Positions 1 to 7,432 of a DNA stretch of 64,000 nucleotides are shown in pieces. The notes beneath the pieces were generated by a model. It did no database searches and was not told the DNA's origin. It saw only the letters and a list, made by a program, of their open reading frames with translations. Every line of letters begins with the position of its first letter. Within the stretch, counting starts at the first letter, position 1. The translations under genes and the position numbers were made by a program. The stretch comes from Candidatus Poribacteria bacterium (GTDB lineage: Bacteria; Poribacteria; WGA-4E; WGA-3G), in assembly GCA_028824125.1 (NCBI GenBank), contig JAPPES010000026.1, positions 24,689-88,688 on the forward strand, given 5' to 3'.

Positions 1-555
1 AATAGCAAGGTTTAGGTTAGAGAGATCATGTACGGATTCGCGGCTTCCGTAGCCGATACCGCCATAATATACGCTTTCTTCATCTTGAACCTGAAGACCT
101 TTTATAAAACCTTGTGCTTTTTTGATAACGTCTTCATATTTCTTTGGATTTGCAGTTGAAGAAAGTGCCATCACAGAAATAGAGGTATTATAGTTGGGCA
201 GGGCGGGTTGCTTGCTTATATCGTAAATAGCACCGCTCTCCTGCTGCATTGCAACTAACCGATCAATTGCTTTCTGGATAAACGGGTGTTTTTCATCTGA
301 GTATTTTTTCTGCGGATGCCGCAAAAATGCAGTGATTGCGAGGGCAGTTATCCCAGGATGGTCGGCAAAGAGTCCATCTTCACCTTGTTGCGTCTTTAAC
401 CATTCTAATCCTTTGTCAATGCTTGCAATGACGCGTTTGTTTAATGCCTCATATTTAACAGTATCTGTTTCGTGGTTTGGGTGTGCGCTGATGTAGAAGG
501 TAATTGCAACCATCAGGAACACCAGCATTAACCCGATCAAGTTTTTAAATTTCAT
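1..555 (-). CDS. Secreted toroid-fold (prenyltransferase/squalene-oxidase-repeat-like) protein, C-terminus cut by window edge
   Basis: The reading frame stays open from an ATG at 555 to the window edge, giving 185 codons of an incomplete gene. The N-terminus has a hydrophobic signal sequence or anchor (residues 1-24, MKFKNLIGLMLVFLMVAITF). After it come motifs typical of alpha-alpha toroid proteins: a KGLEWLKTQQ helix, then GLFADHPGITALAITAFL, then MQQESGAIYD. This pattern (helix, Q-x-x-x-G, then a second helix) is known from prenyltransferase and squalene-oxidase repeats, often found in secreted proteins of unknown role. An AGGAG ribosome site lies just upstream of the ATG. Function beyond the fold is not deducible, and the rest of the protein lies outside the window. 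Confidence 0.7.
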   Translation of the reverse strand, partial: MKFKNLIGLMLVFLMVAITFYISAHPNHETDTVKYEALNKRVIASIDKGLEWLKTQQGEDGLFADHPGITALAITAFLRHPQKKYSDEKHPFIQKAIDRLVAMQQESGAIYDISKQPALPNYNTSISVMALSSTANPKKYEDVIKKAQGFIKGLQVQDEESVYYGGIGYGSRESVHDLSNLNLAI

Positions 556-741
556 TTTAATTCTCCTATAAAAAGTTGATTAATACGTAGCAAATACGAT
601 GCCAAAATCTAAAGATAAATTTCGGGCAAAAACTTCTAATTTTGCGATAATTGTTCAGAAAATGAACAATACTGTCCATTTTTTGAACATTTTGATTCTA
701 TTCAACCCTAAAATCAGATGTATAAAAGCTGACTGTTCGGT

Positions 742-1824
742 TTATCCTAACCTCACCGTCTGCCCTGTCTCTGCAGATTGCATCGCAGCATCATACACCT
801 GCATCACTTTACGCATCTCATCAGGTTTAACGACCAATTCTGCCCCTTTATTCAGGACATCGGCTATATTTTGATAATAAGACTTCCATGTGCCGCGAAC
901 ACTCTCAATCACCAGTTCACGATTTTCACCACCTGCCGCTGTCCAGACTTTCGCATAGTTCGCGGGGTCTTCTTCAGCGGCATCAATGTCCCCTTCACGC
1001 ATCGGTCCCTCTTGTGGATCCAAGCCGTACTTGATTAAACCACCTTCATCACCAACAACATACCAACGTGGTTTCTCCGCTTTAGATAGATTGCCAATCT
1101 CAATTTGATACCGCATATCGTTCTCAAACTTAATGATGAGGTTTGCATAGTTGCCAATATCGGTGTCCCATTTTGTGTTGTAATGAATATCACAATAGAC
1201 AGATTCAATAGGTGCTTCTCCGAACTGCAATGCTTGATCTACGAAGTGTGCAGGCCAATCGTAAAGGATGCCGCCACTTTGGCTTTTAACACCGCGCCAA
1301 CCGCCCGGTGCACCGTAGCGCATAATCGCCACTTGAAAAAGATAGGGTGTTCCCAACAACCCATCGGCAATTACCTTTTTGACGGTGAGATAATCCCAAT
1401 CCCATCGGCGGTTATGAAAAACGCTGAGCATAACGTCATTGCATTCACTTGCAGCAATCATCGCATCTGCTTCAGCGGTGTTCATCGCCATGATTTTATC
1501 TGTGACGAGGTGTTTCCCTGCATCCATCGCTTTGATAGCGAGCTCAGCATGCGTATCGTGCGGTGTGGCTAAAACAACGAGGTCAACGTTATCGTCAGCG
1601 ATCACTTCATCTATTGTTTGATAGATTTGTGCGTTTGGATATGCTTCGCGTGCGGCTGCGCGGCGTTCCTCATTCCGTGTCGCAATCGCATATAGATTTA
1701 ACCCATCTGCTAACCCAACAAGATAGGAGTGAAATGCCCGTCCGGCATATCCATAACCAATAACAGCGGTCTTTATCATATTATTTGTACGTTGGCTTCC
1801 GAGGTAGCCGACGTTCCCTTTCAT
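742..1824 (-). CDS. Gfo/Idh/MocA family oxidoreductase
   Basis: NAD(P)-dependent sugar or cyclitol dehydrogenase family protein of 360 residues. The Rossmann nucleotide-binding motif GYGYAG is at residues 23-28, followed by the AFHS stretch seen in YdgJ/inositol-dehydrogenase-like members. The usual E-K-P motif at the end of the Rossmann half is replaced by D-K-I (KHLVTDKIMAMN), so the catalytic lysine is kept but its neighbours are not. The ATG at 1824 overlaps the stop of the upstream DUF547 gene (ATGA), which suggests translational coupling. An internal ATG at 1779 (MIKTAVIG) would put the Rossmann fold right at the N-terminus, as in most family members, so the true start is uncertain. Substrate unknown. 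Confidence 0.85.
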   Translation of the reverse strand: MKGNVGYLGSQRTNNMIKTAVIGYGYAGRAFHSYLVGLADGLNLYAIATRNEERRAAAREAYPNAQIYQTIDEVIADDNVDLVVLATPHDTHAELAIKAMDAGKHLVTDKIMAMNTAEADAMIAASECNDVMLSVFHNRRWDWDYLTVKKVIADGLLGTPYLFQVAIMRYGAPGGWRGVKSQSGGILYDWPAHFVDQALQFGEAPIESVYCDIHYNTKWDTDIGNYANLIIKFENDMRYQIEIGNLSKAEKPRWYVVGDEGGLIKYGLDPQEGPMREGDIDAAEEDPANYAKVWTAAGGENRELVIESVRGTWKSYYQNIADVLNKGAELVVKPDEMRKVMQVYDAAMQSAETGQTVRLG

Positions 1825-2615
1825 TTTTTATCGTTCAGTGTCCAGTCATAGCCTAAATAGTGAAATTTAACATCTTTTGCTAACACAAAGTCTGCGTCTT
1901 CAGCAGGTAGATAATCCGCGAGAAAATCTGGGACACCATCATAGCCTTCCGTAAAATCTGCCTTATACCACTTAAAGATTTTTGAAAGATACACGCGGCG
2001 TTTCGCTCTGTCTAATCGGACCTTCTCTGGATTGGTAACAAATTTGAGTGTGACAGCATCTAATTGTTCCTCAATTGTTTCAGACAGATACACACTGTTT
2101 TCTAAAGGCGGACAACTTTTTGACGCACACACAAGCGCGAAATGAACGCGTGGGTCAACAAACTCTTTGCGGATAATGTCGTGTTCTATCTGATTAAGTG
2201 AGTATTTTTCACCAGCAACCTGAAACTTGAGTCGAGAGAAAAACCCGCCGAACAGTTTTATCTTTCGCACGCTCTTTGTAGGATAGTGGTCTATAACGCC
2301 TTTTATGATAAGTGCGTTGTATGTATTAATCCAAAATGTCAATTGTGTGTTGTACGGCATCTCTGCGGGTTTTGCCACTGCCAATAGGTCTAAATACGCT
2401 TCCAGTTTTTCCGGGTTTGCTTTCAGTTTTGCGTAGTCAACTTTGCCCTTGTCCACATGTTCTTGCAACACCTGATTAAATAGGTCATGGGAAAAAGGAG
2501 TGTCGGTTGCGTGCTGTTCTCCACGTGAATCCGCTTCTACACGATAGTGATATTGAAATAGGACACTGACTACAGATAAAAGCAATAGGCAGCCAATCAG
2601 AATGCGGTTTTTCAT
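1821..2615 (-). CDS. DUF547 domain-containing exported protein
   Basis: 264 residues. An N-terminal hydrophobic segment (residues about 4-22, ILIGCLLLLSVVSVLFQY) suggests export or membrane anchoring. The rest matches the DUF547 family: FWINTYNALIIKGVIDHYP, then GEKYSLNQIEHDIIR, DPRVHFALVCASKSCPPL and a C-terminal FKWYKADF segment. The conserved Cys and His residues of this family look like a papain-like or transglutaminase-like active site, but its biochemical role is not established. The gene overlaps the following oxidoreductase by four bases on the same strand, so the two are probably co-transcribed. A GAGG motif lies 10-13 bases upstream of the ATG. Confidence 0.85.
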   Translation of the reverse strand: MKNRILIGCLLLLSVVSVLFQYHYRVEADSRGEQHATDTPFSHDLFNQVLQEHVDKGKVDYAKLKANPEKLEAYLDLLAVAKPAEMPYNTQLTFWINTYNALIIKGVIDHYPTKSVRKIKLFGGFFSRLKFQVAGEKYSLNQIEHDIIRKEFVDPRVHFALVCASKSCPPLENSVYLSETIEEQLDAVTLKFVTNPEKVRLDRAKRRVYLSKIFKWYKADFTEGYDGVPDFLADYLPAEDADFVLAKDVKFHYLGYDWTLNDKK

Positions 2616-2716
2616 TATGTTCTGTCCTCACTTTATATCTATTTTAGCATATCTTGACATTTTTTGCAGTGAAAAACGGAAGGTAAGAGAAGCAATTGAA
2701 TCTTTCTGCAATTTTC

Positions 2717-2745
2717 TTGACATATAAAATAACATAGGTTATTAT
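2717..2745 (+). promoter_or_regulatory. Sigma-70-type promoter for the ART-like gene
   Basis: A perfect -35 TTGACA at 2717-2722 is followed, after exactly 17 bases, by TATTAT at 2740-2745. Transcription would start near 2752, about 35 bases before the GTG at 2788. The same arrangement (TTGACA, 17, TATTAT) recurs at 12430-12458. Confidence 0.65.
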
Positions 2746-2787
2746 TAATTTGAAGATCAACGCTTTTATAGGAAACGGAATCGGATT

Positions 2788-3366
2788 GTGGCGATATTTT
2801 ATAGAGGCGCAGGAATTGGTACTTACTGGCATATTCACGATGCGAGACAAACAGGATTCATTGCACGGGTGCCGCAAATGCAGCCAACCCCTGATCGGCT
2901 AATGCTCCATATTGCCCGAGGAACAGTCAACAGTCCCTTTATCTCACTGACACGATCTTATGGGATCGCGCTAAATTATGCTAACTATTTTGGAAAAGAA
3001 ATCTCTTCACCACAACATCCAGCGTACGTTTATGAAATAGAAATTAATGAACCGGTCCCTTCAGGACTTAAACTGCTTGATCCGATCAAGGAAGTTGCCC
3101 CTGTTTTACCACAGCCTCTCGGTGTAAATCCACCGTATCAGCATGATGGTGGCCCCACTTTCCTGTTAGGCATTGTTGACCCAATAAATATGAGAGAGTA
3201 CCTAACACAACACGCACCGCAGCCACCCGACAGTGAAGGCACACCGAGAACGCCTAATCTTACAATTGCTTTAGAAACACTTGTCAGAACACTACGGGAC
3301 GCGGAGATCCTGGCAGAAGGCACAATACCTGCTGACTGTGTTAAACATAAGTTTGAGGTGTATTGA
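2788..3366 (+). CDS. Putative ADP-ribosyltransferase-fold protein (possible toxin)
   Basis: 192 residues, GTG start preceded by a purine-rich ggaaacgg. I do not recognise a named family. The N-terminus resembles toxin-type ADP-ribosyltransferases: an early FYRG (candidate NAD-binding Arg, residue 6) and SPFISLTRSYGIALNYA (residues about 50-66), which resembles the Ser-x-Thr-x-Ser strand plus following helix of the R-S-E class. A clear E-x-E motif is not obvious, so catalysis is unproven. The gene has its own strong promoter and is followed 33 bases later by a small acidic-tailed gene. That pairing and the adjacent gene scrap would fit a toxin with a partner or a mobile defence cassette, which is inference. 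No signal peptide, so probably cytoplasmic. Confidence 0.5.
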   Translation: MAIFYRGAGIGTYWHIHDARQTGFIARVPQMQPTPDRLMLHIARGTVNSPFISLTRSYGIALNYANYFGKEISSPQHPAYVYEIEINEPVPSGLKLLDPIKEVAPVLPQPLGVNPPYQHDGGPTFLLGIVDPINMREYLTQHAPQPPDSEGTPRTPNLTIALETLVRTLRDAEILAEGTIPADCVKHKFEVY

Positions 3367-3399
3367 TTGAAACTTCGCACGGAAATAGGAGAAATCGTC

Positions 3400-3759
3400 A
3401 TGTCCAAAAATCAGACACAATCCATCAAAATGGCACCATACAAAATCCAGTCTGTTTCCCTCCATGAACTTGTTTCAGGTAGTGAATTAATAGAATTTTT
3501 GAGAGTAGAAGTTCCCTATGACGAGGCTTATGGGAGAATTCCATTCGCGCGAGTTCTGTACGCATTTAATGGTGTTGAACAAGAACAGGCAGTTCCAATG
3601 GATCTTGATAAGGGTGCGTTCAGTGATAGTAGTTTTGAAAACGCATTTGAGGATGAACAACTCGAAAAAACGTTTCGTGAAATTGCCCCTGAAGTTTTTC
3701 GAAATGCTGCGCCACAAATCGTTGAAACAGTGAGCAAAGCTGCCGCTTCTCGACAGTAA
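3400..3759 (+). CDS. Small protein paired with the ART-like gene, function unknown
   Basis: 119 residues from the ATG at 3400, chosen because GGAGAA sits 8 bases upstream. A TTG at 3367 would add 11 residues but lacks a ribosome site. No recognised domain. The middle is acidic (DLDKGAFSDSSFENAFEDEQLEKTF) and the C-terminus is a short Ala-rich helix (VETVSKAAASRQ). No membrane segment or signal peptide. Its position directly behind the ART-like gene on the same transcript suggests a functional partner such as an antitoxin or immunity protein, but nothing in the sequence proves that. Confidence 0.55.
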   Translation: MSKNQTQSIKMAPYKIQSVSLHELVSGSELIEFLRVEVPYDEAYGRIPFARVLYAFNGVEQEQAVPMDLDKGAFSDSSFENAFEDEQLEKTFREIAPEVFRNAAPQIVETVSKAAASRQ

Positions 3760-3773
3760 AGTACACAACAGAT

Positions 3774-3997
3774 ATGCCCAGAAACAATACAGCACGTAAA
3801 CTCGATAACCACCTCACATTCCACGGATGGTTAAATAGTCACTTCAAGTACAAAACTACACAAGACCTTCTTAACGCCGTAAAAACGAAAAGGAAGGATT
3901 CAATCCAGATGGTCACTCTCCAATCTGTGACTTTCTTATCTCTCGCGCAGATCCAGAACTAAAGAACATATCATCTTATGAAGCCCACGGACAATAA
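3774..3997 (+). pseudogene. Frameshifted N-terminal scrap of a larger gene, possibly a DEAD/DEAH helicase or restriction-type protein
   Basis: From the ATG at 3774 one frame reads a coherent peptide (LDNHLTFHGWLNSHFKYKTT, then DLLNAVKT) up to about 3893, then runs into nonsense. The frame beginning at 3896 continues sensibly (GFNPDGHSPICDFLISRADP, then ELKNISSYEAHGQ) to a TAA at 3995-3997. A single indel in the purine run near 3885-3897 joins them. The HGWLN-x-x-FxY ... DLL ... GF(D/N)xxGHS pattern reminds me of the extreme N-terminus of large helicase/restriction-type proteins. That comparison is from memory, not a search. The remaining several hundred codons are absent, so this is a truncated and frameshifted remnant. 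Confidence 0.5.
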
Positions 3998-4250
3998 ACC
4001 TACTAATGTGATATTATAATTAGTTGAGGGGTGTTCATAAATAATTCCGATGTTAAATATGTGTTTAAAGGTAGTAGGCACAAGCCGTGTGCCGTCCACA
4101 AGTTTAAAGAGGCGCAATGAATTGCGCGACTACAAACAGCCGCTTGCGGGAATTTAAGACATCCAAAAAACCAAATTTATTGCCAAGTAAACCGCTAAAT
4201 CACCCTGCCAAAATGCCCAATACTTGCCAAAAAGTTCTTTTTCAATTACA
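3998..4250. repeat. Repeat-bearing intergenic stretch with two dispersed hairpins
   Basis: No gene seen. It holds a GTAGTAGGCACAAGCCGTGT-type hairpin (about 4074-4096, arms GGCAC/GTGCC), seen again near 15050, 58400 and 58565. It also holds the inverted unit GGCGCAATGAATTGCGCGAC at 4111-4133, a family that recurs at 15201, 20203 and 57334. Confidence 0.7.
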
Positions 4251-4258
4251 ATGTATAT

Positions 4259-5281
4259 GTGTACACTTTAGAACCGCTTACACCTCAAAATTGTGACGAT
4301 TGGGATTCAATCATCCAACAATGCCCGAATAGCACTGCTTTTCAGAGTACTACATGGCGAGATGCACTTGCCAATTCCTTCAAACAGCTTGACCCTGTAT
4401 ATCTGCTTATTAAACAGGATGAATCGATAATTGGGGGAGTACCTGCATTTGTATTTGAGCCGATGCCGGGTGTCCGGTTGTGGCATTCAATGCCATGGAA
4501 TTTGTTTGGGGGTCCGCAGACGATTAATTCTGTGCAAGTAGACACTGTATCGTTGATTTCAACGATTGAGACCTATCTCGAAACCACAGCATCAGCGGAA
4601 AAAGGGTGGTGTGAGCTGTGTTGGACACTCTCACCTGAGAATACAATAAAATATGGTGACCTGCTAACAGACAGAGGGTATGAGCGAACAGAACGGTTTA
4701 CACATATTCTTAAGACAAACGGAGATGTTGATTCCCTTTGGCGTGCTTACAATAAACGGGTCAGAGGAGCAGTTCGTAAAGCGCAAAAATCGGGTGTGGA
4801 GGTTACCGATACAGAAAATGATGAGGATTTATCCACATTCTACGACATGTATCTAATAACCGTAAAACGTTTAGGAGGGACACCGAAACCTCGTGCGCTC
4901 ATGAAAATGCTACTACAGCACGGTGTTGCCAAACTTGCTATCGCTACATATCAAGGCACTATCATTGCCGGATTACTCTATCTCTATTTCAATCGTACCG
5001 TAACTTTGTGGTGCGAAGCTTCTTTACCTGAATATTTACAATACCGTCCGAATAATGCAATTTTTCATCACATTATCACATGGGCATGCAAGGAAGGATA
5101 TGAATGGGTGGATTTCGGTGCTTCACCACCGGAAAATGAAGGATTAATCGCACACAAGGAACAATATCGCGCCCAAAAAACGGATTTCTGTAGCTATACC
5201 AAAGTCGTGTCGCCATTTAAAAGATCGTTGTGGACACGCAGTGAAGGCATGTTGCGGAAAATATATACCTGGCTACAGTAG
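4259..5281 (+). CDS. FemAB/GNAT-like acyl- or aminoacyl-transferase
   Basis: 340 residues, GTG start (MYTLEPLTPQNCDDWDSIIQ). The order of motifs follows the FemAB-like double-GNAT family: an N-terminal WDSIIQQCPNSTAFQSTTW region, a first domain ending around residue 120, then FTHILKTNGDVDSLWRAYN followed by VRGAVRKAQKSGVEV, a characteristic RxxxRKAxKxGV stretch. The C-terminal GNAT half has YLYFNRTVTLWCEAS and HIITWACKEGYEWVDFGASP. Relatives attach amino acids to peptidoglycan precursors or act in exopolysaccharide/PEP-CTERM loci. The substrate cannot be assigned here. Upstream ribosome site is weak. It stands alone, with the WD40 gene following 96 bases later. Confidence 0.75.
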   Translation: MYTLEPLTPQNCDDWDSIIQQCPNSTAFQSTTWRDALANSFKQLDPVYLLIKQDESIIGGVPAFVFEPMPGVRLWHSMPWNLFGGPQTINSVQVDTVSLISTIETYLETTASAEKGWCELCWTLSPENTIKYGDLLTDRGYERTERFTHILKTNGDVDSLWRAYNKRVRGAVRKAQKSGVEVTDTENDEDLSTFYDMYLITVKRLGGTPKPRALMKMLLQHGVAKLAIATYQGTIIAGLLYLYFNRTVTLWCEASLPEYLQYRPNNAIFHHIITWACKEGYEWVDFGASPPENEGLIAHKEQYRAQKTDFCSYTKVVSPFKRSLWTRSEGMLRKIYTWLQ

Positions 5282-5377
5282 CTTTCGTAACACCAATCTC
5301 CAGAATAATGTAATACAGTCATATAAAAGAATTCAAATTGTGAGTCAAAACAATACCGAAGAAAGGATAACGAACTC

Positions 5378-7240
5378 ATGAAAAAAACACTGTTCCTAAT
5401 TTTTGCGATTGGGATGACGATATGCGCTATTCCGAATAATACCACCGCGCAAGACATACAAGATTGGCATTTGCAGGGCTTACCCGAAGGTGCAAAAGCG
5501 CGGCTCGGGAAAGGCTGGATAGCTGGAAACATCAAGCTTTCCCACGATGGCAAACGTTTAGCTGTCCCATGTAGCATTGGTACTTGGGTGTATGACACAG
5601 AGACCGACAAAGCACTACATCTGCTGACAGGACATACAAATGTGGTTAGGAGTGTAGCATTCAGTCCGGACGATTCTCTATTGGCGAGTGCGGGTGATAA
5701 CACGATTCGTGTGTGGGATGCACGCACCGGCACTGAACTTTGGACAATACAAGCGCATGAGGATAGAGCTACAGGCGTTGCGTTCAGTCCGGACAATATA
5801 CTGTTGGCAAGTGCGGGTGATAACACGGTTCGCGTGTGGGATGCACGCACCGGCACTGAACTTTGGACAATGCAAGGACATGAAAAGGTGACCACAGTCG
5901 TAGCATTCAGTCCGGATGGGAAGCTGCTGGTAAGTGGAAGTCAAGACAACACAATTCGTGTGTGGGATGTGCCCACAGGCAAACATCTGCAAACACTAAA
6001 AGGGCATGTCAAGGGAGTCACAGACGTTGTGTTTAGTCCGGATGGGAAGCTGCTGGCGAGTGCAAGTGAGGACCAGACCATCTGCCTGTGGGATGTGCAG
6101 ACGGGTGAGTTACTTCATACGTTGACTGCACATGACGATTCTGTCGTTTGTGTAGCGTTCAGTCCGGATGGGAAGCTGCTGGCGAGTGGTAGTTGGGACA
6201 AGACTATTCGTCTATGGGATGTACAGACAGGAACACATCTGCGGGTATTATCTGGACATACGTCTATTCGCGTCAGCGTTGCATTTAGCCCTAATGGGAA
6301 GACATTAATAAGCGGTAGCAGTGACAGCACTTTGCGGCTGTGGGATGTGGAAACCGGCAAAGAACTTCGGAAGATGGTAGAGCAAATGCTGGCTGTTGTT
6401 AGTGTAGCGTTCAGTCTGGATAGTAAAACAGTAGCATGTAGCACTTGGGATAGTACTGTTCGTCAGTGGGATATACAGACAGGTACATTGCTTCAATCAT
6501 TGGAAGGACATACCAAGACTGTCAATAGCGTTGTGTTTAGTCCGGATGGACAGACTTTAGCAAGTGCAAGCTGGGACAATACCGTGCGTTTGTGGAATAT
6601 GAAAACGGGTGCTGCACTGCCGCTGATTGGACATAAAAATGGCGTGATGAGCATTGCATTTAGTCCTAATAGCAAAAAGTTGGCAAGCGCTGGGCGTGGC
6701 GGCACCATCTATTTGTGGAATACGCAAACGGGGAAACCTATAAATACAATGGCAGACCATCGGGTTTGGATCAGTAGCGTTGCGTTCAGTCCGGACGGTT
6801 CTCTATTAGCAAGCGGTAGCTGGGACCACACCGTACGCACGTGGGATGCACATACCGGCGCCCCGCTTCTGACGTTGGATAAACATACAGATAATGTTCA
6901 TTGCATAGCGTTCAGCCCTGATGGGCAGATGATTGCAAGTGGCGATCATGATAACATCATACATTTATGGAATGCCCAGTCAGGTGAATTGCTACGGACG
7001 TTGGAAAAACATCAGAGAGGCGTCTATAGTGTCGCGTTCAGTTCGGACGGTAATATACTGGCAAGTGGTAGTGCTGATCACACCATGATGTTATGGGATG
7101 TGCACACCGGCGCGCATCTACGGACACTGGATGGGCATCGGGGGCAGGTTAAATGCGTTGCGTTCAGTCCAGATGGAAAACTGCTGGCAAGTGCAAGTGG
7201 AAACGTTGTGTTGTTATGGGAACTCGAGGCTGATAAATGA
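5378..7240 (+). CDS. Secreted 14-blade WD40 repeat protein (first of a tandem pair)
   Basis: 620 residues. Signal peptide at 1-25 (MKKTLFLIFAIGMTICAI, cleavage near TTAQ). A degenerate first blade (GNIKLSHDGKRLAVPCSIGT) is followed by about 13 clear WD40 repeats of the form GH-x-x-x-V-x-x-VAFSPDGKxLASGS-x-D-x-TIRLWD-x-x-TG. That makes about 14 blades, most easily read as two 7-blade propellers. WD40 propellers are binding scaffolds; no enzymatic domain is present. The next gene is a paralogue with the same signal peptide and blade count, so the pair arose by duplication. An AAAGGA site is 6 bases or so before the ATG. The near-identity of blades at base level (for example 5690-5760 versus 5810-5880) points to recent internal duplication. 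Confidence 0.85.
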   Translation: MKKTLFLIFAIGMTICAIPNNTTAQDIQDWHLQGLPEGAKARLGKGWIAGNIKLSHDGKRLAVPCSIGTWVYDTETDKALHLLTGHTNVVRSVAFSPDDSLLASAGDNTIRVWDARTGTELWTIQAHEDRATGVAFSPDNILLASAGDNTVRVWDARTGTELWTMQGHEKVTTVVAFSPDGKLLVSGSQDNTIRVWDVPTGKHLQTLKGHVKGVTDVVFSPDGKLLASASEDQTICLWDVQTGELLHTLTAHDDSVVCVAFSPDGKLLASGSWDKTIRLWDVQTGTHLRVLSGHTSIRVSVAFSPNGKTLISGSSDSTLRLWDVETGKELRKMVEQMLAVVSVAFSLDSKTVACSTWDSTVRQWDIQTGTLLQSLEGHTKTVNSVVFSPDGQTLASASWDNTVRLWNMKTGAALPLIGHKNGVMSIAFSPNSKKLASAGRGGTIYLWNTQTGKPINTMADHRVWISSVAFSPDGSLLASGSWDHTVRTWDAHTGAPLLTLDKHTDNVHCIAFSPDGQMIASGDHDNIIHLWNAQSGELLRTLEKHQRGVYSVAFSSDGNILASGSADHTMMLWDVHTGAHLRTLDGHRGQVKCVAFSPDGKLLASASGNVVLLWELEADK

Positions 7241-7432
7241 ACTAAGCAGGGAGCAGGCATACTCCGCTGAATACCCACTAAAGGCGCATGAGGCGTTGAT
7301 TCGTTCAGACAATTCAACGCGTTTACAGAACGCGCTTACTACTGACTGCCGATAACCAATAATTATACTCTATTTAGCGTTAACTTGTGCTATCATGTAG
7401 GTCAAAAAACCCCTCCAAAAAGGAAATTTCTC
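7241..7432. repeat. Short intergenic region with a GTTGATT-tailed repeat
   Basis: Around 7284-7305 the unit GGCGCATGAGGCGTTGATTC resembles the 3' half of the small hairpin element found intact at 30024-30057. Next to it ATTCAACGCG and GAACGCG form partial hairpins. No gene seen. Confidence 0.5.

Noticed and set aside
5194..5992. Long minus-strand frames across the WD40 genes
   Set aside because: They arise because the repeated WD40 codons leave the other strand open; peptides repeat with the blade period.
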